Part shown: piece after piece, positions 8,456 to 15,998 of the stretch
How positions within the stretch are numbered: position 1 is the first letter of the stretch
Layout: the number at the start of each line of letters is the position of its first letter
Source: Pseudomonas sp. MM211
GTDB lineage: Bacteria; Pseudomonadota; Gammaproteobacteria; Pseudomonadales; Pseudomonadaceae
NCBI RefSeq assembly: GCF_020386635.1
Contig: NZ_CP081942.1
Location: forward strand, 868,001 to 932,000
Direction: 5' to 3'
DNA: 64,000 nt
Notes under the pieces: model-generated
What the model was told of the DNA's origin: nothing
Seen by the model: the letters and a program-made list of their open reading frames with translations, nothing else
Database searches by the model: none
Position numbers and translations under genes: made by a program

Positions 8456-9265
8456 ATGCTGCTGTCACCCAATGCCATGGGCCGCGGCCTACGCTACGGC
8501 CTCAATACCGTCACCGCACTGATCGCCGTGTTCCTGCTGCTACCGATTCTGTTCATCGTGCTGCTGTCGTTCGGCTCCTCGCAGTGGCTGGTGTTTCCGC
8601 CACCGGGCTGGACGTTCAAGTGGTACGGGCAGTTCTTCTCCAACGCGCAGTGGATGGACTCGGCGCTGGTCAGCCTCAAGGTGGCCATGCTGACGACCGT
8701 TTGCGCGGTCGCCATCGGCATGCCCAGCGCCTTCGCGCTGGTACGCGGCCGCTTCCCCGGCCGTGAGCTGCTGTACGCGCTGTTCACCCTGCCAATGATC
8801 GTGCCGCTGGTGATCATCGCCGTGGCGGTCTACGCGCTGTTCCTCAAGCTCGGCTACACCGGCACGCTGTTCGCCTTCGTGGTCAGCCACGTGATCGTCG
8901 CGCTGCCGTTCACCATCATCTCGATCATCAACTCGCTGAAGCTGTTCGATCAGTCCATCGAGGATGCCGCGGTGATCTGCGGCGCCACGCGCCTGCAGGC
9001 CATCGTCAAGGTGACCTTCCCGGCAATACGTCCGGGCCTGGTGGCCGGCGGCCTGTTCGCCTTCCTGGTTTCCTGGGACGAAGTGGTGCTCAGCGTGATG
9101 ATGGCCAGCCCCGGCCTGCAGACGCTGCCGGTGAAGATGTGGACGACGCTGCGCCAGGATCTCACCCCCGTGATCGCCGTCGCCTCGACGCTGCTGATCG
9201 GTCTTTCCCTGCTGGTCATGGTCATCGCCGCCATCGTGCGCCGGCGCACCGACGTCAAAGCCTGA
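8456..9265 (+). CDS. ABC transporter permease, PotC type
   Basis: A 269-residue inner-membrane protein with six predicted membrane helices, beginning with NTVTALIAVFLLLPILFIVLL. The coupling loop is DAAVICGATRLQAIVKVTFPAIRPGLVAGG, the EAA motif of the PotC branch. It forms the heterodimeric channel with the permease encoded immediately upstream and is followed after 17 bases by the ATPase gene. All four importer genes lie on one strand with short gaps, which indicates a single transcript starting near 6400. Confidence 0.9.
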   Translation: MLLSPNAMGRGLRYGLNTVTALIAVFLLLPILFIVLLSFGSSQWLVFPPPGWTFKWYGQFFSNAQWMDSALVSLKVAMLTTVCAVAIGMPSAFALVRGRFPGRELLYALFTLPMIVPLVIIAVAVYALFLKLGYTGTLFAFVVSHVIVALPFTIISIINSLKLFDQSIEDAAVICGATRLQAIVKVTFPAIRPGLVAGGLFAFLVSWDEVVLSVMMASPGLQTLPVKMWTTLRQDLTPVIAVASTLLIGLSLLVMVIAAIVRRRTDVKA

Positions 9266-9282
9266 GTGCCGAGGAGAATTTC

Positions 9283-10431
9283 ATGAGTGCTGTCATCCAA
9301 GAAAACCGGGCGCCACAGACGCTGGTCAGCCTGCGCAACCTGAACAAGCACTACGGCGACTTCACCGCTGTGGATAACATTTCCCTGGATATCCAGGAGG
9401 GTGAATTCCTAACCTTCCTCGGCTCCAGCGGCTCGGGCAAGAGCACCACGCTGTCGATGCTGGCCGGCTTCGAAAGCCCCAGCTCCGGGGAGATCCTGGT
9501 CGAGGGTAAATCCCTGGTCAACGTGCCGCCGCACAAGCGCGACATCGGCATGGTGTTCCAGCGCTATTCGCTGTTTCCGCACCTCGACGTACGCCAGAAC
9601 ATCGCCTTTCCCCTGGCGATCCGCAAACTGAGTGCCGCCGAACAGCAGCGTCAGGTCGAAGCCATGCTCAAGCTGGTGCAGCTCGGCGAGTTCGCGCACC
9701 GCCGTCCGGCGCAGCTTTCCGGCGGCCAGCAGCAACGCGTGGCAATTGCCCGCGCGCTGGTCTACGAACCGCGCATCCTGCTGATGGACGAACCCCTCGG
9801 CGCGCTGGACAAGAAGCTGCGTGAAGACCTACAGGACGAGTTGCGTCACCTGCACCGGCGCCTGGGCATCACCATCGTCTACGTGACCCACGATCAGGAA
9901 GAAGCGATGCGCCTGTCACAGCGTATCGCCATCTTCAGCCACGGCAAGATCGTCGGTCTGGGCAGCGGTTATGACCTTTACCAGAACCCGCCAAACGCCT
10001 TCGTCGCCTCCTTCCTCGGCAACTCCAACTTCCTGCGGACGAAGGTCAGTGGCCAGGCCGCCGTGCAGTTCGAGCAGCAGAGCCTGTCGATCACCCCGAC
10101 CGCCAATCTGAAGAACGATCAGGACGTGCTGCTGATGCTGCGCCCGGAAAAAGCCCAGGTGCTGCCACAGCAAGTCGCGGCGCAGACGCCACTGCCAGCC
10201 GGCTGGAACGAGATCCCCGTGCAGGTCGCCGAAGTGGTGTTCCTTGGCGAGAGCCTGACCTGCCACGTGGTCACGCCCGGTGGCTGCCACCTGACCCTCA
10301 AGACCATGGGCAGCGGCCTGCAACCCTTGCAACCCGGCGCCCAGGCGCGCGTACGCTGGGCCGCAAGCGATGCCTGCCTGTACGACAGCTGGAACGAGAG
10401 CGACCTGAACAAGGCCGCTGGCGCCCACTGA
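9283..10431 (+). CDS. ABC transporter ATP-binding protein, PotA type
   Basis: A 382-residue ATPase. It has Walker A GSSGSGKST (47-55), Q-loop FQRYSLFPHL, signature LSGGQQQRVAIARAL, Walker B ILLMDEP and the H-loop YVTHDQEEA. A C-terminal TOBE-like domain follows from about residue 285. It energises the Pot-type importer formed with the two upstream permeases. Start 9283 is chosen for the GAGGAG site 7 bases upstream and the family N-terminus; the in-frame start at 9139 lies deep in the permease gene. A small hairpin at 10447 separates it from the second flavin reductase gene. Confidence 0.92.
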   Translation: MSAVIQENRAPQTLVSLRNLNKHYGDFTAVDNISLDIQEGEFLTFLGSSGSGKSTTLSMLAGFESPSSGEILVEGKSLVNVPPHKRDIGMVFQRYSLFPHLDVRQNIAFPLAIRKLSAAEQQRQVEAMLKLVQLGEFAHRRPAQLSGGQQQRVAIARALVYEPRILLMDEPLGALDKKLREDLQDELRHLHRRLGITIVYVTHDQEEAMRLSQRIAIFSHGKIVGLGSGYDLYQNPPNAFVASFLGNSNFLRTKVSGQAAVQFEQQSLSITPTANLKNDQDVLLMLRPEKAQVLPQQVAAQTPLPAGWNEIPVQVAEVVFLGESLTCHVVTPGGCHLTLKTMGSGLQPLQPGAQARVRWAASDACLYDSWNESDLNKAAGAH

Positions 10432-10446
10432 GACATTCTGCAGAAA

Positions 10447-10463
10447 CGGGGGTGAAGCCCCCG
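10447..10463 (+). terminator. Small intercistronic hairpin
   Basis: CGGGGG and CCCCCG with a 5-base loop, in the 46-base gap between the ATPase and flavin reductase genes. No T-run follows and a ribosome binding site (GAGG) begins two bases after it. It is more likely an mRNA-processing or attenuating structure than a full terminator. Confidence 0.4.
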
Positions 10464-10477
10464 AAGAGGTAACTGTC

Positions 10478-10963
10478 ATGATCGATCCAACCCTTTACAA
10501 GAACGTCCTCGGCACCTACCCGTCCGGCGTCACGATCATCACCACGCTGGATGAAGACGGGCAGATCGCCGGCCTCACCGCCAGCGCGTTCAGTTCGCTG
10601 TCTCTGGACCCCGCGCTGGTGCTGTTCTGCCCCAACTACAGCTCCGACTCCTACCCGGCGCTGATCCGCAGCAAGCGCTTCGCCATCCACCTGCTCTCCG
10701 CCGAGCAGAGCGCAGAGGCCTACGCGTTCGCCCGCAAGGGCAAGGATAAGGCCGCCGGTATCGAGTGGACTCTGAGCGCACTGGGCAACCCGCTGCTCAA
10801 AGGCGCCACGGCGATCATCGAATGCGAGTTGTGGCGCGAATACGAGGGTGGTGACCACGCCATTCTGGTTGGTGCGGTGAAAAACCTGATCGTGCCTGAA
10901 GAAGCTGTCGCCCCGATGGTCTATTGCCGCGGCAAGATGGGCGCCCTGCCCGCCCTGGCGTGA
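10478..10963 (+). CDS. Flavin reductase family protein, copy 2
   Basis: A 161-residue flavin reductase of the same length and organisation as the protein at 687. Shared stretches are PSGVTI, TASAFS, LDPALVLFCPNY, SKRFAIHLLSAEQ and KGKDKAAGIEWTLS; the two clearly arose by duplication. It should supply FMNH2 to the LLM monooxygenase encoded 1.4 kb downstream. It is the last gene of the importer operon, because a strong stem-loop follows at 11050. Why two copies are kept is not evident from sequence; they may differ in expression, since one goes with the dehydrogenases and the other with the importer. Confidence 0.88.
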   Translation: MIDPTLYKNVLGTYPSGVTIITTLDEDGQIAGLTASAFSSLSLDPALVLFCPNYSSDSYPALIRSKRFAIHLLSAEQSAEAYAFARKGKDKAAGIEWTLSALGNPLLKGATAIIECELWREYEGGDHAILVGAVKNLIVPEEAVAPMVYCRGKMGALPALA

Positions 10964-11049
10964 GCCGTCCCCCAACAGCTACCCGGTAACGCCCGATACG
11001 ACGGTAACGTCTGCCGCCAGCGCCGGTGGTACTGCAGTTCCCAGCCCAA

Positions 11050-11110
11050 CGCTCTACCGACCAGACGCGCAGCCACGCCACGCGCGTCTGGTCGGTTGGA
11101 GCGCATTTTG
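11050..11110 (+). terminator. Strong rho-independent terminator-like stem-loop
   Basis: Left arm CGCTCTACCGACCAGACGCG (11050-11069) pairs with a right arm at 11083-11103 that begins CGCGTCTGGTCGGT. This gives 14 uninterrupted pairs, one bulge, then 5 more, and is followed by CATTTTG. It closes the importer/flavin reductase operon and makes the second binding-protein gene a separate transcription unit. Confidence 0.75.
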
Positions 11111-11119
11111 CTAAGCGCT

Positions 11120-11137
11120 ATTACGGTATACCGCGTC
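11120..11137. promoter_or_regulatory. Palindromic operator, GGTATACC type (site 3)
   Basis: ATTACGGTATACCGCGTC has the complete left half and core of the site at 5119; the right half is degenerate after GGTATACC. It stands between the terminator at 11050 and the second binding-protein gene (start 11193), as expected for an operator over that gene's promoter. Confidence 0.62.
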
Positions 11138-11192
11138 CGTCCAGATGCGCGGGTACATCACCAGGCGTTTTCATCGTTCGGGAGGGATTTCC

Positions 11193-12203
11193 ATGCGTAC
11201 TTTGCTGGCCATGCTGCTGGGGCTTCAGCTGTTGTCGACCGCTCACGCCGAGCAGAGCATCACCTTCGTCAGTTGGGGTGGCACCACCCAGGCAGCGCAG
11301 ACCCGTGCCTGGAGCGAACCCTTTACCCAACAGACCGGCATCCGTGTCGAGCAGGCAGGGCCCACCGACTACGCCGCCTTCAAGGCCATGGTGGAGAGTG
11401 GCCAGGTCACCTGGGACGTGGTCGATGTGGAGGCGGATTTCGCCCTGCGTGCCGGCCGTGAAGGGCTGCTCGAGCCATTGGACTTCAAGCAGATCGCCAA
11501 GCGCACCATCGACCCGCGTTTCGTCACCATCTACGGCGCCGGCTCGTTCTACTTTTCCTTCATCCTCGGCTACAACACCCAGGCGCTGCGCGAGGCGCCG
11601 CAGAATTGGGCGGCGCTGTTCGACACCCGCACTTTTCCGGGCAAACGCGCGCTCTACAAGTGGCCGAGCCCAGGTGTGCTGGAGATCGCCCTGCTCGCCG
11701 ATGGGGTGAGTCCCGCGCAGCTGTATCCGCTGGATCTGGATCGCGCCTTCAGGAAGCTCGACAGCATCAAGGGTGATATCGCCTGGTGGGGCAGCGGTGA
11801 CGAATCACAGCAGTTGCTCGCCTCCGGCACCGCCAGCCTGGGCATGTTCTGGAACGGCCGGGTCAATGCGCTGCACGATCAGGGGGCACCGGTGGGCATG
11901 AGCTGGCAGCAGAACCTGGTGGCCGGCGACTTTCTGGTGATACCCCGTGGCTCGCGCAATGTTGCGGCAGCGCGCACCTTCATCGCCCATGCCACCAGCC
12001 CGAAACCCCAGGCCGACTTTTCCTCGCTGACCGGTTATGCGCCGGTCAACCTCGGCGCCTCGACACTGGTGGATCCCAAGCTGGCGGAGAACCAGCCCGG
12101 CGCCCACAAAACCGGGCAGATCACGCTGGATTTCAAATACTGGAGCCTCAACGGCGAGCGCATCGCGCAACGCTGGAGCGCCTGGCAGGCAGCGGGTAAC
12201 TGA
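11193..12203 (+). CDS. ABC transporter substrate-binding protein, PotD type, copy 2 (orphan)
   Basis: A 336-residue periplasmic binding protein with a signal peptide (residues about 1-19, LLAMLLGLQLLSTAHA, cleaved before EQSITFVSWGG). It is similar to the copy at 6515 along its whole length, sharing FVSWGG, GPTDY, VVDVEADFALRA and GKRALYKWPSPGV. Start 11193 has GGAGGG 6 bases upstream. No permease or ATPase genes follow, so it presumably delivers to the importer encoded at 7542-10431 with a different affinity or ligand range. It is separated from that operon by a strong terminator and has its own GGTATACC operator. It could also act as a sensor partner. Confidence 0.88.
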   Translation: MRTLLAMLLGLQLLSTAHAEQSITFVSWGGTTQAAQTRAWSEPFTQQTGIRVEQAGPTDYAAFKAMVESGQVTWDVVDVEADFALRAGREGLLEPLDFKQIAKRTIDPRFVTIYGAGSFYFSFILGYNTQALREAPQNWAALFDTRTFPGKRALYKWPSPGVLEIALLADGVSPAQLYPLDLDRAFRKLDSIKGDIAWWGSGDESQQLLASGTASLGMFWNGRVNALHDQGAPVGMSWQQNLVAGDFLVIPRGSRNVAAARTFIAHATSPKPQADFSSLTGYAPVNLGASTLVDPKLAENQPGAHKTGQITLDFKYWSLNGERIAQRWSAWQAAGN

Positions 12204-12250
12204 CGCTTTTCGATAACACCGGTCGCCTGACCCTCGCCAAAGTATTTTAT

Positions 12251-12268
12251 ATTATGGTATACCATGAA
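12251..12268. promoter_or_regulatory. Palindromic operator, GGTATACC type (site 4)
   Basis: ATTATGGTATACCATGAA is palindromic through ATGGTATACCAT with partial matches beyond it. It lies about 85 bases upstream of the LLM monooxygenase gene. Together with sites 1 and 3 it gives the consensus ATTAYGGTATACCRTAAT. Confidence 0.7.
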
Positions 12269-12353
12269 CCATAAGCCTCGTGATCCTGCACGGCGGCCAG
12301 TCCCGACAGCGCCTCAAACGCACCGGGCTTTATAAAAAATCGAGGAAAGCGAC

Positions 12354-13397
12354 ATGAAATTTTCTTTGTTCGTCCACATGGAACGCTACGACCAGGAAGT
12401 CGGCCACCGTGAGCTCTTCGATCAGTTGACCGAGCTCACCCTGCTGGCCGAGGCCGGTGGTTTCAGCACCGTGTGGGTTGGCGAGCACCACGCCATGGAA
12501 TACACCATTTCACCAAGCCCGATGCCAATCCTGGCCTACCTGGCGGCCCGCACCAGCACTATCCGTCTGGGTGCAGGCACCATTATCGCGCCGTTCTGGA
12601 ACCCGATCCGCGTGGCAGGTGAATGCGCCCTGCTCGACGTGATCAGCAACGGTCGCATGGAAGTCGGTCTGGCCCGCGGTGCCTATCAGTACGAATTTGA
12701 TCGCATGGCCGGCGGCATGCCCGCCAGTGATGGCGGCAAGTACCTGCGCGAGATGGTGCCGGTGGTCAAGGCACTGTGGAAAGGTGACTACGCCCACGAC
12801 GGCGAAATCTGGAAATTCCCCACCAGCACCTCGTCGCCCAAGCCGCTGCAGCAACCGCTGCCGCCGATATGGATCGCCGCCCGCGACCCGGACTCGCACA
12901 ACTTCGCAGTGGCTAACGGCTGCAACGTGATGGTCACACCGCTAATGAAAGGCGACGAGGAAGTGGTCGACCTGAACAACAAGTTCAACACCGCCCTGGC
13001 CAACAACCCGGACGTGCCACGCCCGCAATTGATGGTGCTGCGCCACACCCATGTGCATCTGGCAGACGACCCCGAGGGCTGGAAGATAGGCGCCGCTGCG
13101 ATCTCGCGCTTCTACCGCACCTTCGATGCCTGGTTCGGCAACAAGATCACCCCGGTCGACGGCCTGCTGGAGCCGAGCCCCGAGGAGAAATTCAAAGAGC
13201 GCCCGGAGTTCGAGCTGGAGAACATCCGCAAGAACACCATGATCGGCACGCCCGAGGAAATCATCGCGCGCATTCGCCACTACCAGGAGCTGGGCGTCGA
13301 CGAATTCAGCTTCTGGGCTGACAACAGCCTGCCCCACGCCGAGAAGAAAAAGTCCCTGGAGCTGTTCATCCAGCACGTGGTGCCAGCCTTCCGCTGA
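12354..13397 (+). CDS. LLM class (luciferase-like) flavin-dependent monooxygenase
   Basis: A 347-residue TIM-barrel protein of the bacterial luciferase-like family. It begins KFSLFVHMERYDQ and has EAGGFSTVWVGEHHAMEY, RLGAGTIIAPFWNPIRVAGECALLDVISNGRMEVGLARGAY, and the C-terminal GTPEEIIARIRHYQELGVDEF segment. These match two-component, FMNH2-dependent monooxygenases of the SsuD/RutA/LuxA superfamily. Reduced flavin probably comes from the reductases at 687 and 10478. The importer, NCS1 permease and SSADH-like dehydrogenase around it suggest oxidative opening of an N-containing ring or chain leading to a C4 semialdehyde. That substrate class is inference. The gene has its own operator at 12251 and a GAGGA site before the ATG. 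Confidence 0.88.
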   Translation: MKFSLFVHMERYDQEVGHRELFDQLTELTLLAEAGGFSTVWVGEHHAMEYTISPSPMPILAYLAARTSTIRLGAGTIIAPFWNPIRVAGECALLDVISNGRMEVGLARGAYQYEFDRMAGGMPASDGGKYLREMVPVVKALWKGDYAHDGEIWKFPTSTSSPKPLQQPLPPIWIAARDPDSHNFAVANGCNVMVTPLMKGDEEVVDLNNKFNTALANNPDVPRPQLMVLRHTHVHLADDPEGWKIGAAAISRFYRTFDAWFGNKITPVDGLLEPSPEEKFKERPEFELENIRKNTMIGTPEEIIARIRHYQELGVDEFSFWADNSLPHAEKKKSLELFIQHVVPAFR

Positions 13398-13406
13398 GCC
13401 CCGTAA

Positions 13407-13434
13407 CCGCTGCCACGGCCATGCCGGGCAGCGG
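13407..13434 (+). terminator. Hairpin after the LLM monooxygenase gene
   Basis: CCGCTGCC and GGCAGCGG (8 perfect pairs, 12-base loop) begin 9 bases after the stop codon. No T-run is present, so it may be a weak terminator or an mRNA-end stabiliser. The remaining 236 bases up to the permease gene show no further recognisable element. Confidence 0.45.
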
Positions 13435-13670
13435 CCTCGCCCTTGCGGCGATACGTAAACCCTATCCAAATAAAGACAAGAAGTAGGTTTTCCCCATGGT
13501 GTTCCGCACAGCCCTGCTGCTCTACCCCTGCCCGTTCTCCCCTGTCTGCGGGCTCTCCCGCTACAGGCGCAGCTGACTCGCTCAGCCGCAACCACCCACG
13601 CATCCCCTCCGGTTCTGCCCCGTTCACGCGGAGCAGCGTGCCGTCGCCAATTTGCGCAGGAGAGCAGTCC

Positions 13671-15065
13671 ATGTCCCAGCAAGAGCTCATCGAAAGCAAC
13701 AGCGTTGGCCAGGTAGCCGATGCCGATCGTCACGGCCGCGTCCGTGATCTGTTCACCCTCTGGTTCAGCACCAATATCGCGCCGCTGCCCATCGTTACCG
13801 GCGCCATGGCCGTGCAGGTGTTCCATCTCAGCCTTGGTTGGGCGATCTGCGCCATTCTGGTCGGTCATCTACTCGGCGGAATCGTGCTCGGCCTGGCTTC
13901 GGCCCAAGGCCCGCAAATGGGCCTGCCGCAGATGCTGCAGAGCCGCGGCCAGTTCGGCCGTTACGGCGCCTTGCTGGTGGTGGTGATCGCCGCAGTCCTG
14001 TACATCGGTTTCTTCATCTCCAACTGCGTGCTGGCCGGCAAGTCGATCCACACCGTGGTACCGGATCTGCCGCTGCCTGCCGCCGTGCTGATCGGTGCCT
14101 GCGCCGCGACGCTGATCGGCATCCTGGGCTACAACTTCATCCACACACTCAACCGTATTGGTACCTGGGTGATGGGCATCGGCCTGCTCGCCGGTTTCAT
14201 CGCGCTGTTCGCCAACGGCCTGCCGGCGGACTTCGCCAGCCGTGGCGGCTTCAACCTCGCCGGCTGGCTGGCGATGGCCTCGCTGGGCGCCATCTGGCAG
14301 ATCTCCTTCGCGCCCTACACCTCGGACTACTCGCGCTACCTGCCGAAGAACGTGGGTATCTGGAAGCCCTTCATCGCCACCTATACCGGTGCCGTTTTCG
14401 GTACCTCGCTGTGCTTCGTGTTCGGCACCCTGGTGGCGCTGTCGGTGAGCGCGGACACCGACACCATGGACGCGGTCAAGCAGAGCACCGGTGCGTTCGG
14501 GCCGGTACTCATGGTGCTGTTCATCCTCAGCATCATCAGCCACAACGCCCTTAACCTGTACGGTGCGGTGTTGGCGCTGATCACCTCTGTACAGACCTTC
14601 GCCGCCGACTGGGCGCCCAGCCGTCAGGCCCGGGTGGCGCTCTCGGCGATTTTGCTGGTGGCCTGCTGCGTGGTTGCGGTCAGTGCGCCTGCGGACTTCA
14701 TCTCACGCTTCATGCAGCTGATCCTGGCGATGATGATCGTGCTGGTGCCCTGGGCAGTGATCAATCTCGCCGACTTCTACCTGGTGCAGAAACAGCGCTA
14801 CCACATCCCTTCACTGTTCGACGCCAACGGCGGCATCTACGGGCGCTTCAATCCCAATGCGGTGAGCGCCTATGCAGTGGGCATCCTGGTGCAACTGCCA
14901 TTCGCGGTCACGCCGATCTACACCGGGCCGATGGCCAGCAAGCTGGATGGCGCCGACCTGTCCTGGCTGGTAGCGATCATCGTCACCCTGCCGCTGTACC
15001 TGCTGCTGTCGCGCCGTGACACGGTGTACCGGCGCAAGCAGATATCCACCCTGTCGCGGGCCTGA
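13671..15065 (+). CDS. NCS1 family permease (cytosine permease CodB-like)
   Basis: A 464-residue integral membrane protein with about 12 helices. NCS1 features are LWFSTNIAPLPIVTGAMAVQVFHLSL, the segment MGLPQMLQSRGQFGRYGALL, and WQISFAPYTSDYSRYLP. The family imports cytosine, other nucleobases, hydantoins, allantoin or thiamine precursors with Na+ or H+. Start 13671 has AGGAGA 7 bases upstream; the in-frame start at 13443 would add a non-family extension of about 76 residues. It follows the LLM gene and may import the substrate of that pathway, which would point to a small N-heterocycle. The gene ends at a good bidirectional terminator. Confidence 0.85.
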   Translation: MSQQELIESNSVGQVADADRHGRVRDLFTLWFSTNIAPLPIVTGAMAVQVFHLSLGWAICAILVGHLLGGIVLGLASAQGPQMGLPQMLQSRGQFGRYGALLVVVIAAVLYIGFFISNCVLAGKSIHTVVPDLPLPAAVLIGACAATLIGILGYNFIHTLNRIGTWVMGIGLLAGFIALFANGLPADFASRGGFNLAGWLAMASLGAIWQISFAPYTSDYSRYLPKNVGIWKPFIATYTGAVFGTSLCFVFGTLVALSVSADTDTMDAVKQSTGAFGPVLMVLFILSIISHNALNLYGAVLALITSVQTFAADWAPSRQARVALSAILLVACCVVAVSAPADFISRFMQLILAMMIVLVPWAVINLADFYLVQKQRYHIPSLFDANGGIYGRFNPNAVSAYAVGILVQLPFAVTPIYTGPMASKLDGADLSWLVAIIVTLPLYLLLSRRDTVYRRKQISTLSRA

Positions 15066-15124
15066 CGCTTGCGGCTAAGCCAGGCTACTGGGCTGATCCG
15101 GGAAAAGAGATAGCTGATGAGAAA

Positions 15125-15150
15125 GCCCCCGCCCTTGTGCGGGGGCCTTT
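15125..15150. terminator. Bidirectional rho-independent terminator
   Basis: GCCCCCGC and GCGGGGGC form an 8-bp GC-only stem with a 6-base loop, followed by CTTT on the plus strand and preceded by GAAA, which gives a T-run on the minus strand. It separates the NCS1 permease gene from the convergent LuxR-type gene. Confidence 0.85.
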
Positions 15151-15170
15151 CGTTGAGGGTCAACGGTAAT

Positions 15171-15794
15171 TCAGCCCGCCACCTCGAAGATCGCACCCTC
15201 TACGCCGAGCACCTCGCCACTGGCGGTATACACGCCAACGCCCGTCTCGCAGACCTCCTTGATTCGCCCATCGGCGCAGCAGATGCGGTAACGCAGCTGA
15301 AACGGCTCGTGCTTGAGCAACGCGCATTGCACGCAGTACCAGACGTAATCGGCGTACTCGGCGAGGATCAGTGAGCCGAAGCTGTGAGCGGGATCGCGGG
15401 TCAGGTATTCGGCCGAGTAGCCGGTCAGTTGCAGGCAGCCTTCGCTGACGTAATCCATGTACCAGGTGCGGGCATTGTCGCCGCGATAGATCAGCACCGG
15501 CAGATCGTTTATCAGCCCTGCGACACCCCCTGGCCCAACAGCGGCCTGGGTACCGGCCAAGGCTTTGCCGGTATGCCGGTGCACCCAGCTGGCCAGTTCC
15601 AGACGCGAATGCAGGTGAAATTTGCGCAGCAGGCTGCGCACGTAGATTTTCACCGTGCCGTCGCTGATGCCCAGCTCGCGGGCGATCTGCTTGTTGCTGT
15701 TGCCTGCAGCGATCAACTGCAGGGTCTGCTCCTCACGTTCGGTCAGCGCATTCGACGCTGCCACGGGAGCCGGGGCGAAACCGGCTGCACGCAT
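15171..15794 (-). CDS. LuxR-type regulator with N-terminal HTH and C-terminal PAS domain
   Basis: A 207-residue protein. Residues about 17-75 are a LuxR/FixJ DNA-binding domain (LTEREEQTLQLIAAGNSNKQIARELGISDGTVKIYVRSLL). Residues about 93-205 are a PAS fold (LPVLIYRGDN, YMDYVSEGCLQLTGYSAEYL, and a final GVGVYTASGEVLGVEGAIFEV). The order is the reverse of the usual sensor-then-HTH layout, and no receiver domain precedes the HTH. The start at 15794 has a strong GGAGGAG site 3-4 bases from ATG. It is divergent from the dimethylamine demethylase operon at 15999, so it is the likely activator of the trimethylamine genes. What the PAS domain senses (flavin, heme, redox or an amine) is unknown. Confidence 0.82.
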   Translation of the reverse strand: MRAAGFAPAPVAASNALTEREEQTLQLIAAGNSNKQIARELGISDGTVKIYVRSLLRKFHLHSRLELASWVHRHTGKALAGTQAAVGPGGVAGLINDLPVLIYRGDNARTWYMDYVSEGCLQLTGYSAEYLTRDPAHSFGSLILAEYADYVWYCVQCALLKHEPFQLRYRICCADGRIKEVCETGVGVYTASGEVLGVEGAIFEVAG

Positions 15795-15912
15795 GTTCTC
15801 CTCCCCGTCTTCTGCGGTGTTGGGCCACTACCGACAGCAACTTCCATGCCTCGACCAGGGTGACTACCCCTTTAGGCATACCTCCTCAGGTGGATTGAGC
15901 GTGCAAGCGTGT

Positions 15913-15930
15913 CAGGAAATTATCTTGCCT
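15913..15930 (+). promoter_or_regulatory. Candidate sigma-54 promoter of the demethylase/tmm/tdm operon
   Basis: CAGGAAATTATCTTGCC keeps the GG-N10-GC spacing with TTGC at -12, but the -24 element is AGGAAA, not TGGCAC. It lies about 70 bases before the first gene of the operon. Weaker than the sites at 24597, 31450, 49450 and 55252; a LuxR-activated sigma-70 promoter in the same 204-base gap is an equal possibility. Confidence 0.35.
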
Positions 15931-15998
15931 ACAGAGAAACACCAGCCGTGCACCAACATATGACCTGATCGCTTCAATCCAGAGCAACAAGGATCGCC

